From Chalciporus piperatus (lineage: Eukaryota; Basidiomycota; Agaricomycetes; Boletales; Boletaceae), in NCBI GenBank assembly GCA_038093975.1, contig JBBPTG010000037.1, positions 1-64,000 of the forward strand: DNA of 64,000 nt. Direction: 5' to 3'. How positions within the stretch are numbered: position 1 is the stretch's first letter; the number at the start of each line of letters is the position of its first letter. Below, piece by piece: positions 1 through 12,970 of this stretch. The position numbers were made by a program, and so were the translations under genes. Below the pieces are notes generated by a model. It did not search any database. It saw only the letters and a program-made list of their open reading frames with translations, and was not told the DNA's origin.

Positions 1-112
1 AACAATTCGTGCTTAATTCCCTTAAGGTAAATTATTCGAAAAAAGAAATCCCATCAAAAATACATGTAAGGAATCAGAATCGAAAAACGAGCTGGATCTC
101 GCTATTACTATT

Positions 113-3100
113 ATGTACGACAAAGGGGAGCAATGGAAGAAAATGGAGTTTGCCGCTCTATTGGATTCCGGCGCAACCGAAACTTTTATAGATAAATCGT
201 TCTGTGAGCGACATGGTTTGACACTGGAAGAACTTCCTTTTCCTATTCCAGTGTATAACGCCGACGGCTCAGAGGGAGCGATAGGCGATGTCACTCACAA
301 GGTTTCGCTTGTTTTGGGACACAATGGACATTTTGAGCATATGGACGCTTTCGTTTCTGTACTTGGCACTCATCACATGATCATCGGCTACGATTGGCTC
401 GAGAGGCACAACCCTGAAATCGATTGGGTAGCCAAACGAGTACGATTCACACGCTGTACAGATCAGTGCAAAGTAGTCAATTATCATTTGAATCGTTCGT
501 TTTCTATTCGTCGAGTGTTTGAGGCGGGGCTCACCGAGAAAGTCCCAGTAGAACTCCACGAGTACTTAGACGTCTTCTCAGAGCAAGAGAGTGAGCGTAT
601 GCCTACCCGAAAGGCGTGGGACCACGCAATAGATCTCAAACCTGATTTTGTTCCCAAAAAGGGTCGGGTGATTCCGATGTCCGAACAGGAACTAGATGAC
701 GTTAAAAAGTTCATCGATAAGGAGTTATCGAAAGGATATCTTCGTCCGTCGAAATCCCCTCAGACATCTCCTGTTTTCTTTATTCCAAAAAAGGACGGTA
801 AAAAGAGATTAGTGATGGATTATCGTTATGTAAATGAGGGAACTGTCAAGAACGCTTACCCTCTTCCCCTCATTTCCGGACTTATCGACCAGCTCAAAGG
901 AGCTGATATGTTTACTAAAATGGACCTACGTTGGGGTTATAATAATGTTAGAATAAAAGAAGGCGACGAATGGAAAGCGGCTTTCGTTACTCCATTTGGC
1001 GCTTACGAACCTGTTGTTATGTACTTTGGACTTACGAACTCGCCTCCCACATTCCAACAAATGATGAATGATCTATTTAGCGATCTCCACGGAGTTCTTA
1101 TTATTTATATCGACGATCTCATGATCTTTACGTTCGGAAAAACTAGAGCAGAGCACTTAGAAATAGTTAAAACCGTATTGCAACGTCTCAGAGAGAACGA
1201 TCTTTACGTAAAACCAGAAAGTGTAGCTTCGCGGTGGATTCCGTAGATTTCTTGGGAATGGTTATCTCCCAGAAAGGCGTAGAGATGGACACTTCAAAAG
1301 TGCAGGCTATTTTAGACTGGCCGGCGCCAACTCGGTTGAAGGGTGTTCAGTCCTTTTTAGGATTGGCAACTTCTACCGACGCTTCATTCAAGGCTTCGCT
1401 GACATTGCTCGTCCCTTGAATGACCTTACCAAAAAGGACACACCATACCGGTGGGGACCGGAGCAACAGCAAGCTTTTGACAAGCTGAAGCAGCAATTCA
1501 CTACCGCTCCGCTTTTAGCTTATCCTGACCGCTCTAAAGAAGTCAGAGTAGAAACGGACGCTAGTGATATTGCAACGGGAGCTGTGCTCTCGGTTAAATG
1601 TAATGATGGCCTCTGGAGGCCTTGTGCCTTCATTTCCCATTCCTTTAGTTCTGCCGAGAAGAACTACCCGGTTTATGACAAGGAGCTTCTAGCTGTCATT
1701 CGGGCTTTGCAGGAATGGAGACATTATCTAATGGGTCGAGAACATTTCGAGATTTGGACAGACCACAAGAATCTCGAATACTGGAAATCTCCCCAAACTC
1801 TGAGCCCACGCCAAGCACGATGGAACGCGTTGCTCTCAGAGTATAATTACTCGATTATTTATAAACCGGGTTCTACAAATGGAAGGGCTGATGCTTTATC
1901 TCGTCGTGAAGATCACGGAGAAGCAGATCCCGATCATAACAAAAATATTACTGTCCTTCCTGCTTCTGTTTTTATTAATACGATTACTCTTTCTTCACCT
2001 ATTTATGACGAAATACAAAATGAATCAGAAAAAATCAAAAATGATACCCTAGATGGCTTCGTTTTTGACGAGGGATCTATAGTATTTAAAAATGACAAAA
2101 ACAAAGTTTTCGTTCCTATTTCTTTACGTACTAAACTACTCACAATCCTTCATGACTCTCCTATTGGCGGCCATGGTGGCCAAGGACGTACTTTACATCT
2201 GGTTACTCGTTATTTCTCGTGGCCTGGTGTCACAAAGAACGTTAAAACTTACGTAGAACATTGTCAGACGTGCGCCCTCACGAAGGGAAAGTCAACTGCA
2301 CAAACTGGCAAATTAATTCCCCTTCCCGTTCCGAAAGAACCATGGAAGGACATATCTATAGACTTTACTACGGGTTTTCCCAAATCACGTGGCTTTGATG
2401 CTATTTGTGTAATTGTAGATCGCTTCTCTAAAGAAGTAGAGTTTATCGCTTGTAAAAAGACAATTTCTTCGAAAGAATTAGCTATTCTATTTAGAGACAA
2501 TGTTTGGTGTAGACACGGACTTCCCTCTTCGATTGTTTCAGATCGAGGACCGCAATTTGCATCGGAGTTTACTTCACAGCTTTGCACCCTTCTAGGAATA
2601 GAACAGAAGCTGTCAACCGCTTATCACCCCCAAACCGATGGCCAAACGGAGCGTATGAACCGAGAACTCCAGCAGTATCTCCGCGCTTACGTGGCTAAAC
2701 GTCAAACGGAATGGGCTGATTGGTTGAAGATAGCGCAGTTCCATCACAATTCCTCCCTATCCACTGCCACCGGAACGATTCCCTTCGCTATAACAAAAAA
2801 CTACTTCCCACGCATGGGATTCGAAGGCGATTCATCTCCGGCTGGCACATTCCTAGAGAAATGTGGAAAGGCACACAAAGAAGTCGAGCAGGCGTTAGAA
2901 GAAACTCAGAACCGGATGAAAGAGCAAGCGGACAAGCATCGGTCCGAAGCTCCAGATTATCAAATCGGAGATGTCGTTATGTTATCCACGGACAACCTCA
3001 AACTACCTTATCCTTCCAAAAAGATGACACAAAATTGGATCGGACCGTATAAAATCACGAAGGTCCTTCCCAATGCAGTCACATTAGACTTGCCCAATTC

Positions 3101-3497
3101 TATGCATATTCATCCCACGGTTAATGTCAAACGAGTCAAACCGGCTAAAGAACCGTTGGAAGGGCAACCGGTCCGTCTTCCGGATCCGGTAGTAGTCAAC
3201 CAAGAGGGAGAAGAAGAGTATGAGGTGGATTACGTAGTAAAATCTCAGGTTAAACAAGGACAGTTAGAGTACCTGGTTCATTGGAAAGGCTGGGACATAT
3301 CGGACCATACATGGGAAAAGGCAGCGCATTTGTCAAATGCACCCGAAGCTGTCAAAGCTTTTCACAAAAAGCACCCGTCCGCCCCACGTCGCATTAACAT
3401 GACCATGGGAAATTTCTCGGCCTTGTTTCAGAAATATGAAAATCTGACAGAGGTTCCTGTGCGGAAATTGCCGAATCGCCTGGAATGCGATTCCTAG
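113..3497 (+). pseudogene. pol: Gypsy-1 pol polyprotein, two frameshifts
   Basis: Reading enters from the left edge. The retroviral-type protease motif LLDSGATETFID is near 158-195, RT with YIDD near 1110, and an RNase H region follows from about 1500. The integrase zinc-binding region (HDSPIGGHGG ... CQTCALTKG) is near 2150-2290. The integrase core shows SDRGPQFAS and HPQTDGQTERMN, then the GPY region (NWIGPYKI), and a chromodomain (LEYLVHWKGW, HTWE) near 3260-3320. The frame breaks near 1220, within the codons after YVKPE, and again near 1367, before the conserved FYRRF segment. Each break is explained by one missing base. From 1416 to the stop at 3497 the frame is open. The family normally encodes one uninterrupted polyprotein, so this copy is probably inactive unless the two sites are sequencing errors. 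Confidence 0.92.
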
Positions 3498-3508
3498 AGA
3501 GGGGATAG

Positions 3509-3962
3509 TGTTATAGTATTTAAAAACTTTTCAAACTTTTGCCTACAACGGTATTCGAACTCTGGACTTTGTCTACAACTTAGGGGTCAAGCCGGATTCA
3601 TCTTAATTCGCTCCGGTAGTCCCTGTAGCATTACGTAAACTATTACATAATCAGGTCACGTGACAAAGGTCCAGACTTAGATGAGTCAGCAATGATGTCA
3701 TGGCCTAGACCCTAATCCGTGCCTGGTACCTTTTCTTATCGTTGTCCCTTTACCTTATCTATCTTTCTCTTTATGATTTCCTTATTCGGCTGATTGGTCT
3801 GTGCGCACTTCTCAATAGTATATAAGTAGCCCTGTACTTATCACAGACCCCAGTCTAATCCATTTGTTGCTTCACCGCAATTAAGCTTTAGTACTCAGCA
3901 TATTCCTTCGCAAGGCCTAGTGTTGCCTTAAGTCCCCGCTGTGTTGTGACTCAGTCATAACA
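3509..3962 (+). repeat. Gypsy-1 3' LTR
   Basis: The segment begins TGTTATAG directly after the polypurine tract and ends CATAACA, giving the expected TG...CA ends within a short inverted repeat (TGTTAT/ATAACA). A TATATAAG box lies at 3819-3826. Two copies of the AP-1/Gcn4-type heptamer TGAGTCA (one as TGACTCA) lie near 3683 and 3949. Length 454 bp. Confidence 0.85.
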
Positions 3963-4202
3963 ACTCCGACCTCAAACTGACCTCAGACCCGCTTAGGTCA
4001 CCTTGATATCAGACACGTTACCTCACTTTGATACATTACCCAACCTTATTGATATGTAACTCTGTCACTCAATTTCCCCATCACACATGCGTGACGGGGA
4101 AATTCCGAGAAATGTTAGGTATAGGATTAACCAAAATGGGCGTGTAGACCAGATTACAGTTACTGACCAATCCCACTGGCACCTTCACATCTTCCGCTGG
4201 CA

Positions 4203-5165
4203 CAATGGGCAACGAACACCCAGCGTCGAACGTCTGTTCCTTCAATCACAGAGTCCATGTCGGATATTTCTCAGACTCTGACTCCGACTAGAACGTCTCA
4301 GAGGCCGAACTCAACGATGTCGGCCTCGCACAAGAAATGGACTCGGTTAGGCAAGAAACCGTCGAATACCGACCCAATTCGTGGAGCATAGCTAAGATCA
4401 ACGCAGCGTCTCATCCGGCCGTTGGACGAGGCTCCGCCATCCCTTACTAAGCCACAGCCAAAACGGAACGTAGAGGCATTCAAGAAACGGGCCGAGAGAA
4501 CACCGAAAAGGACAACCCGTCGTGTCAGAAGCTCGCAAGGCGGAGAAACCTTTTGTGATCTTGGCCCCAAAATGAGGGTGGGTGGACGACCAGGCGCAAA
4601 GGCCGGCCAGGGTGGTTGGAGCAAATCCTGGCCCAAGGTTGTTGCTCACAACGCAATCGAGCCTGTAGAAATGCCAGCAAAGCAAGAGTCAGCGCGTATA
4701 TCCATCTTTTCTCGAGATCGCGCCGAAACCAAGCCTGCTGCCCCATCATTCAAGTCCCCGCGGGTGTTTGGTACGCCACACGATAGCAAACATCCTCTCA
4801 TCCACTGGCAGTCGTCCCCCGTACGCCAGCGCTCCCCGATGGGCCGCCCAAGAATAGTTCTCAGTTCACCAGGTCCACGACCTATTCCTCGCACGGGTAA
4901 GTAATCTTCCATTGCGGTAAGTCGATCGATGCACTTGGTGTCTTTGGCGCGAGGTATGCGTCCGCCACCAGTCTCTATTCCTGTCTCGTCAAACAGTGGG
5001 CCCGTAAAGATCGCCACTGATCCCCTCAACGCTAAGGGGAAGTCGAATTCTGCTCCTTTACCAACTTGGCTCTCAGCCGCGCTCAACAAAGGGATCAAGT
5101 CGACTTCCCCAGCTCCCAAACTCGATGTAGACCATCCAACAACGTGCCCAAACGCACACGTATAG
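4203..5165 (+). pseudogene. Degenerate copy of the disordered-protein gene at 47628-49292
   Basis: It starts with ATG GGC AAC GAA as in the right-hand copy and keeps matching blocks (MRPPPVSIPVSSN, NAKGKSNSA, LPTWLS, SPVRQRSPMGR). Frame is lost soon after the start, where the right copy reads smoothly, and is recovered only in pieces (about 4422-4904 and 4929-5165). The C-terminal half, with its basic and acidic stretches, is deleted at about 5170. It is best read as a decayed duplicate rather than a gene. Confidence 0.8.
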
Positions 5166-5785
5166 CCTCCGCTTCATTTTCAACGAATCATGTCATCAAG
5201 TGTCTGACGATTAAGTATGTATCACGAAAGAACACCAGCATAAGTACAAGTTTGGACTGATCCGGGCCGGCATCTGGGGTGCGCGTGCGTTGATGGACCA
5301 CTCAATCACCCCTCTCAATTCTTCTAGAGTCTTTCTTCGCTACTCGGAACTTTACACGGCGCAGTAATCTCTCTGCAGATTGACACGGTGTGTGATTTCG
5401 CGTCGGTGTCTTTGTTTCCCTGCCGTTTCTGCCAGGATCGATTTCGTAGGATTGTTAGCTCCTCAGAGGACCTGTATTGCGACTTGTGTTTGCGAGTGGA
5501 TGGGTTCTAACTTCTCCATCATGTCAAGAAGTACAGAATTTTCCCTGAACATTTTCTGCGATACTTAGACCCAACTTGAACGACGACCAATCCCGGGCGG
5601 GATCTGCGAAGCAGACGAGTAACGTCGTCGCTTGACGACTCTTTGACAGCTTTCGGGAGCTTACTCGGACTCTGATTGGACCGGAACACCCGAGTTCGCC
5701 TCCTCGCTCGGTTCACGGAATGCGTGTTCGGGTCACAAATCATTTACCCCAATTCTGGTCAATCCATACAACCCAGGCGTCGCAC

Positions 5786-5793
5786 TATATAAA
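5786..5793 (+). promoter_or_regulatory. TATA box of lectin 1
   Basis: TATATAAA lies 68 bp before the lectin ATG. The same box at the same spacing precedes lectin 2 in the inverted copy (46919-46926). Confidence 0.7.
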
Positions 5794-5853
5794 CCCCTCC
5801 TCTTGTTGAACGAAAACCCATCCCCCGCAGCTTAGCTACCTAACGATCTCACC

Positions 5854-6285
5854 ATGTCTTACTCCATCGACATTTCCACCTACCAAACCAACCCCTCCCT
5901 CCCCATTTTCTCGGTCGTTGAGCAGACGGTTTGGAACTACGCCCAAGGTGGGACATGGTCCACTGCCAACGACACCAACACCCTCACTATGGGTGGTAGT
6001 GGAACGTCTGGTACGATCCGGTTCATGTCCACCGGTGGGGAGTTATTCCTCGTCGCGCTCGGGGTGGACAACTATGCGCCCTGGTGCGACATCGTCGCTA
6101 GTCTCCAGACGAATGAAACTGGTGTCGTCATCAACCCAGAGTACTATAACAATGGTGCACGGGCCTCTATGCGTACGCAACACATGACGGACTACAACGT
6201 GACCAGTCTGTTTGGCACGAACGTGGAGGTGAAATATACGGCCACAAGCGGGAACAGCCTTGCGGCCGATATCATCATCAGCTAA
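5854..6285 (+). CDS. Fungal fruit-body lectin, copy 1
   Basis: A 143-residue protein of the fungal fruit-body lectin family (Agaricus bisporus lectin type). These are cytosolic homodimer- or tetramer-forming beta-sandwich proteins that bind the T-antigen disaccharide Gal-beta-1,3-GalNAc and often N-acetylglucosamine at a second site. They are thought to defend fungi against grazers. Visible family marks are MSYSIDISTYQ at the N-terminus, the glycine-rich GGSGTSGTIRF near residues 48-58, WCDIV near residue 78 and the NPEYYNNG segment near residue 98. Length matches the family (about 140-145). No signal peptide is present, as usual. The coding frame has no intron, but a spliceable intron lies just after the stop. 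It differs from lectin 2 at 8 residues. Confidence 0.95.
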   Translation: MSYSIDISTYQTNPSLPIFSVVEQTVWNYAQGGTWSTANDTNTLTMGGSGTSGTIRFMSTGGELFLVALGVDNYAPWCDIVASLQTNETGVVINPEYYNNGARASMRTQHMTDYNVTSLFGTNVEVKYTATSGNSLAADIIIS

Positions 6286-6289
6286 ATGG

Positions 6290-6342
6290 GTGAGTCTTGG
6301 GTGCAGGTTTTATGTTTATGTCTGTGCTAACAAAATGCGCAG
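6290..6342 (+). other. Probable 3' UTR intron of lectin 1
   Basis: Four bases after the stop codon a 53-nt segment runs GTGAGT ... CTAAC ... GCAG, with a full donor, branch site and acceptor. The same structure is kept in lectin 2 (minus strand, about 46370-46422). Confidence 0.7.
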
Positions 6343-6578
6343 AGGTCGGGACGTCATTGGACCTTTTTTCAGGATTGATGGAGGAGGAGTTGGATTCGTG
6401 TTATGGTTAGTTGGACGTGGGCGTGTTCGCATGTTCTGTAATGAGACTCGAAAATATAGTCCCCAATTTAATTTCTGTCGCCCCAGTGAAGGTTGAAGCC
6501 TGCAATGGGCAATGGGCAATGTGAGGCCTCTGAATCTCTGGTCAGGAGTGACAAGTGTGAATATACGAAAAGGTCCGC

Positions 6579-6864
6579 ACGCAGCGATCTGTATGCGCCA
6601 ACGACTTCCGGCTGAAAAACATCCCCTGAACGACACGGCGCCAACTTGAAATTAGGTGGGCTGTCGACGTATGTTGTGGTCTCCTAGGGTGTCCCTTGGG
6701 AAGACAGTCGTTCTCAAGGAAGGGATGTATGCGATTGCTTGTGTAGTGCACATCCCCCCTGCATTTTAACCTTTTCATGTTACGAGAATATCACATCGGC
6801 ACGAATAAATGCGCTCCTTGAGCTTTACATAGGGCGGAAGGTTCGAGGACGAGAAGAAAACGAA
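6579..6864 (-). repeat. Dispersed repeat R1, copy 1
   Basis: On the minus strand this about 290-bp segment matches 40999-41295 (plus) with scattered substitutions and small indels. It begins ttcgttttcttctcgtcctcg and runs through to a segment ending atacagatcgctg. It abuts the truncated end of the CSN5 relic. No terminal repeats or coding frame were seen, so its class is unknown. Confidence 0.8.
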
Positions 6865-6879
6865 GGAGGTCAGAGTAAA

Positions 6880-7416
6880 TCAAAGAGAAATTTTGCATAT
6901 TTCTTGGATGAGGATGTCATTGCTCACACGTTCGCTCTCCTGTATGTATGTCGCCATGTACTCATTCGCCTCATTAGCTGCGTTGACACGCGTTTCCGTG
7001 CTTTGTACCGGCAGCGCACACAAATCTATGATAACGATCGAGTTCCCGATGACCTTCCCTTGCATAAGGTCCATAATCTCGTGTGGAACTCCCGACCTTG
7101 CATGGATGACCTATAGGTGTACGGTGGCGAATCGTGGAAAGGAGGTTGAAAGGAGAATCTGGAAAACGGCGGCGAACCATTTTAATCAAAGCAACAGCTG
7201 ATATTTTGCACGACTTGAAGTCACAGTGAGGACTGTTGATTAAAAATGAGTACGACACGATATAGGGTTGAATCTTGGCTGCCCTTGAGACAACAGGAGG
7301 TGCTTGTTGGCTTCTACATCGAAAGCGTAGATCTCATCTTCGGGAGACACTTGAAGAACATCATTCGTCAAAGAGAACGTCTGCAATGCAGTCGCGGAGG
7401 ATATCGTCCTTGACAT
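6880..7416 (-). pseudogene. COP9 signalosome subunit 5 (CSN5/JAB1) relic, truncated
   Basis: Minus-strand exons read like the N-terminal third of CSN5. They show LQTFSLTNDVLQVSPEDEIY with FKSCKISAVALIKM after a small break, then VIHARSGVPHEIM, DLMQGKV and ALPVQSTETRVNA, ending EYMATYIQESER. CSN5 is the deneddylase subunit of the signalosome. Its catalytic JAMM motif (HxHx10D) should lie just after this point and is missing. The copy stops where the next intron donor (gtgagc) stands, and repeat R1 follows. The normally conserved MGLM reads MDLM. Loss of the active site and the frame disturbance before FKSCKIS make it non-functional. Confidence 0.85.
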
Positions 7417-8042
7417 TGACGGCCCGGGGGCTCGCGCCGAGGTCGGAGGCGTGGTCTCGGGTGCAATAAGTACTACAAAGTAGTGACTTGGCACAATTTG
7501 GTCTTAACTCACAACCACGGGTAAAAATGGATTGAGATTTGACCAATATCCTTGCTTTGCGTAGATGCTCTATGGGCCCTGGAGTATCACTTTGACTGTA
7601 ATTGGCTCTAGGCTGTCCACTTTTCCCTTGGCAGATTCTCAAGATTCCGGACCGTACCTTGCAGGGCCCAGGCCGCCCCGGAACTCATCATCTTCCGTTT
7701 GGTGGCCCGCATTTCTTTGTCCACATGTCGGACTCATTTTCGCAGTGGGTGAGACTGCAGCTTTTCATCCAAGGAGGAACATGAGTGCCTGGACCTTGTA
7801 TGCCGTACACTCTGCATGAAATGGTGCCTCGAGGGGTGGGTGAAGGAGGTACACCGTCACCCGGCAAGAAGGTTCTGAACAATCCCGGTGCGTACAGAAC
7901 AATTGTTCCTAGGAATTTTTGGTACCTCTCCCAGCGCTGTTCATGGGAAGACTCGAGCCAGTTTGGAAAGTATCTTGTATCGACCCAAAGTCGACAAGGG
8001 GTGTCCTGCGTCCTGCTAACGGGATACGCCGATCTCAAAAGG
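7417..8042. other. Intergenic, promoter side of FamX-A
   Basis: About 625 bp between the CSN5 relic start and the FamX-A TATA box. Antisense open frames here have no recognisable content. No repeat or RNA gene was recognised. Confidence 0.4.
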
Positions 8043-8050
8043 TATAAAAG
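8043..8050 (+). promoter_or_regulatory. TATA box of FamX-A
   Basis: TATAAAAG lies about 99 bp before the ATG. The following leader (…actcg…cactcgattc) resembles that of FamX-D, whose TATAAAG is at 30099-30105. Confidence 0.65.
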
Positions 8051-8141
8051 GGGTCTCTCTGTGCCCAAAGGTCCCCCAACTCGAAACACTCGATTCCATT
8101 CTTCCTACCAACTCGTCTACTTTTCATTGCTCATTGCTACC

Positions 8142-9291
8142 ATGCCCGGCGCAGTATTCACCAGGACCCTGACCTTCAAGACGTGAGTGCTACGGTGCTT
8201 TGAAGGACGCAGCTTTGCTCGTCCCACCGTTCATCGACGATGCTCACTCGCTCATAGCGTGGACCTCGGCTCTGATGCCACCCTTATGCTCACTTTCAAC
8301 AAGTTTTCAGAAGGGATGTACAACGACAAATTCCCTGTTTGCTGGAAGTAAGTACAGCGCGGTTGATTTCCTCAGCGTGTTCTGAGCCGCGTTTTAGAGT
8401 CACCAAGTTTGCGAAGACAGGTGAGCTTGTCAGCTAGGCAATTGACCGAGGTGTTCGTTTTGCCGATCAACGCTCGTCTGCTACCCACCTAGGGCCCTAC
8501 CACATCACCGTGACCTACCAGAGCCAGTGAGTACAGTTTATATGCATGAATGTTAAGACGAGCTAACAAGGCCCTTCTGTCCTGTCTAGGCTTGCTTTCT
8601 CCAAGCCCCAGATTGACCACGCGTCGGACACGGTCGTGGATGCTTCCACCTATATGCCAATCAACGTAAGCTATTGTCCCGATATACACTACGATTCACG
8701 TGCGCAAACGACACAACACAGCTCGGGCAAAAGACGACTCTCACCAAGGACGACAATGGTGTCTACAAGTTCACTGTGAGCTTCCCAACCACCCTCGCTT
8801 TAAATTTCAAATAGACTTGAAATCGAACGCAGGAACCTGAGGCCGATCCGGGGAATAACATCAAGGCGTTCAACGGCACCCAGCTCAAGGAGACCATGGC
8901 CGTCGGTGAGTTTCAGCTTGACCACCCATGATGATCGTCGCTCGGCATGCTAAGCAACTTTCGGGTGTCAGGTTTCCTGAAGAAGAACGACTTCACTCCC
9001 ACTCCAGTCCTCATCTTCGACGGCGTCGGGTTCGTTGTCCCCCATTATATATGACGAAAGAAAAGCGCTGATTGAGAATTATACAGATCCACCTCATTCA
9101 TCCAGGCTCAGTTCACCCCGGTCTTGCAGGCTTACGTCACTGGCCAGTACCAGGAGACGCAGATCATTAGGGGTGAAGTGAACACTCCCGTCCTCTGGAC
9201 CAAAGACCTTGCTACGCTCTCTGATACCACCGCTTGGGATCTCAGCTACGACGCCGCCTCTGGCAAATTCAGTATCACCCAGTCTGGCTGA
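8142..9291 (+). CDS. FamX-A, intact 9-exon protein of unrecognised family
   Basis: Nine exons (8142-8182, 8258-8347, 8398-8420, 8493-8526, 8590-8665, 8722-8775, 8833-8905, 8972-9029, 9087-9291) join in frame to 217 residues. All introns are GT-AG and about 45-75 nt. I do not recognise the family. The protein has no signal peptide or membrane segment and is rich in alternating T/V/F/Y, suggesting a beta fold. Recurrent marks are RTLTFKT at the N-terminus, DATLMLTF, NDKFPVCWK, GPYHITVTYQSQ, LGQKTTLTKDDNGVY, NGTQLKE, TPTPVLIFDGVG and YQETQIIRGEV, ending SGKFSITQ. Exons 2-6 and 8 have exactly the same lengths as in FamX-D. It lies 1.9 kb after lectin 1 on the same strand, mirrored by lectin 3 and FamX-E. 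Confidence 0.85.
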
Positions 9292-9771
9292 AAAGGAGCC
9301 ACTTGCCGTGATTGGAGCGGAGCCGATGTACTCGTGAATGTTGTTGTTGGCGTCCAAGTCTATAGTTCTCGCTTGTCTTTGAGTCTCTCTATGTACTGAT
9401 TATGTCTGACAATTGATCGAATGTTTGTGCAGTGTGTACCCCGATCAGACCATTCCGGAAATTCGGATACTTCAAGTCGGGAACCTGGGTACCATGAAGC
9501 CTTTGACCTGAACGTCACCAGCTGAGAGCATAGATAGAAGAAACCAAGAAGAAACTGTTCAAATACTAGCTGATCTGCTTTTTGAGCTTGCGGAGCTGCC
9601 AGTGGACGGCTTGAGGTTCCGTCCGGTGATGCATGCAGTTATGAGCGATCAAGCTCAAGGGCCTTGACGCCCTTTTCCTTTTGGGAGGTACTTCTACTAC
9701 TCTATCAGGGAGAATACTTTAACGTTTCGTCAACCAGATATGACATTCAAGTTGGGACTCCAGACTCGCGA

Positions 9772-9995
9772 TCAAGAAAATCGGAGTTCAGAAATCTCCA
9801 GCGATTCTCTCTGGAAACCCGGATATCCGCGTTGAATCTCCTCCATAATCTCCTCTCCATATCTCCCGACACCCCCGACATAGTTATACGCTTCACGCCT
9901 CTTTCCGGGAATATTAGCACCCATGATCCAACTGTCGGCTTGCGGAAGCAATGTGGCCGCGCAGAGCTCATCCACGTGCTTCTTGTAGGTTGAAG
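9772..9995 (-). pseudogene. Baeyer-Villiger monooxygenase C-terminal relic
   Basis: The minus strand encodes about 70 residues (DSWIMGANIPGKRREAYNYV ... RGYPGFQRE) that align with the last 70 residues of the monooxygenase at 41921-43898 (SWYMGANIPGKKRESYNYL ... RGYPGFQRE). No FAD or NADP part is nearby. It is a fragment left from a second gene copy. Confidence 0.85.
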
Positions 9996-11034
9996 CGGAT
10001 ACGATGGACTGGCTTTATAGGCTTGGGGCTACCAGCATAGGGTCGATGGATAGCTCCGTACAGGATTTTTTTTTCTTGTTGTTGTTGAGTGTTTCTATTG
10101 GTCTGGAACGTAGCCCTGGGTCTAGTCCTCGAGGTGAGGTGAGTGCTGTTCCTAGGATCGAGGTTGTTGACTGTGTAGGTCTATCCAAATTTAGCAGTTT
10201 TCGTGGTGTACCTCGAGCTTGTGTGCGACTGGGATGGAGGGAGGTCCGCCTTTTTACTCAACTTTGTAATTATGTTCCATTCAAAGAACGGCTGTCCTTT
10301 CAGGTCCGGGGTTCGAGGTATGCGGTTGAAAACCTGAGGTAGGGAGGTTTTAGCTACCTCAATCAGAGGATCAGAGGAACCGTCACAGCATGAAAAACCG
10401 TCCTGATAGGCCGCAGCTGAAGTTGTGATGCGTGCCTTAGCTTTGTGAATGAAGCACTGGCCCGCTTCTCCCTCGATCATCTTACCTGAAAAATGTAAGG
10501 GTCACGCTCTCTAACAAGGGGGTTGAAGTCGAGACCTCCGTCGTGCGACGCGTGCTGCGGACAAGGGACTGTCCCGGTAAGTACGAGATTGCTGAGGGCA
10601 TCTCACTTCATCGATTCGCGTACTGGCCCACCGCAGGCGCTTGTCATGAATCGCTGGAGAGACAGGCAAGACGACGCACCTCGACGAAGATCCGTTCTAC
10701 ACCTGACAGGAAAACATACCACGGCGATGGCACTGAATCAGCTTACTCACACCTACGAGACCTATGGGTTGGCTGAAACAGTGCTTTGTAAGTTTTTGAA
10801 CCATTTTCCACGTGATGGTCGCAGTGCTTATATTCCGCGAGCTATTTTTTGCAGTCCGGGCCTGGGATGAGATAGCAACACGACCACGGCTTCACAGAGA
10901 CCTTCCAAACTGAAAGATATTCTCTCATCCTGCGTAGTCTGTGTGCAATTTGATGGTCATCGAGGCCAAGGCGTCCAGGCTACGGTACGGCGCCGGACCG
11001 TTGTTTGTTCCCACGATTGGTCTCGGATATGATG
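9996..11034. other. Intergenic region upstream of glucose-6-phosphate isomerase
   Basis: About 1 kb without a recognisable gene. Frames at 10004-10342 and 10523-10870 show no family motif and no consistent codon bias. A run of T (10066-10075) and a TATAAA at 11035-11040, 63 bp before the next ATG, are the only marks seen. Confidence 0.4.
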
Positions 11035-11102
11035 TATAAAGTGACCTAGATCTCCTGACAACTGCCCTCCACCAGTTGTTTCCCAACTTCTACAACGTGA
11101 AC

Positions 11103-12970
<1,868 letters not shown>

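Larger units (their letters stand above)
1..3962 (+). mobile_element. Gypsy-1: Ty3/gypsy chromovirus, 3' part with its 3' LTR
   Basis: The window opens inside an LTR retrotransposon. In order it shows an aspartic protease, reverse transcriptase, RNase H, integrase and a C-terminal chromodomain, then a polypurine tract (agagaggggatag, ending at 3508) and a 3' LTR. Protease-RT-RNaseH-integrase order plus a chromodomain defines the chromovirus branch of Ty3/gypsy. Gag and the 5' LTR lie off the left edge. The two frameshifts in pol suggest a dead copy or sequencing errors. The base after the LTR (3963) is the right insertion point, but the target duplication cannot be checked without the left end. 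Confidence 0.93.
4145..6560 (+). repeat. Left arm of an inverted segmental duplication (partner 46170-49337)
   Basis: This stretch matches the minus strand of 46170-49337 almost throughout: a disordered-protein gene, a long promoter, lectin and lectin 3' UTR in the same order. The left arm lacks roughly 0.8 kb between about 5170 and 5270, which in the partner encodes the C-terminal half of the disordered protein. Homology fades at about 4145, some 180 bp after the Gypsy-1 LTR, and at about 6560. Confidence 0.85.

Noticed and set aside
4422..4904. Separate gene in the left duplication arm
   Set aside because: It is one fragment of the decayed copy of the gene at 47628-49292.
7688..8089. Minus-strand frame before FamX-A
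   Set aside because: Covers the FamX-A promoter with its TATA box; no recognisable protein.
8142..9291. FamX as an aegerolysin or fruit-body lectin relative
   Set aside because: Length, motifs and exon pattern do not fit either family.
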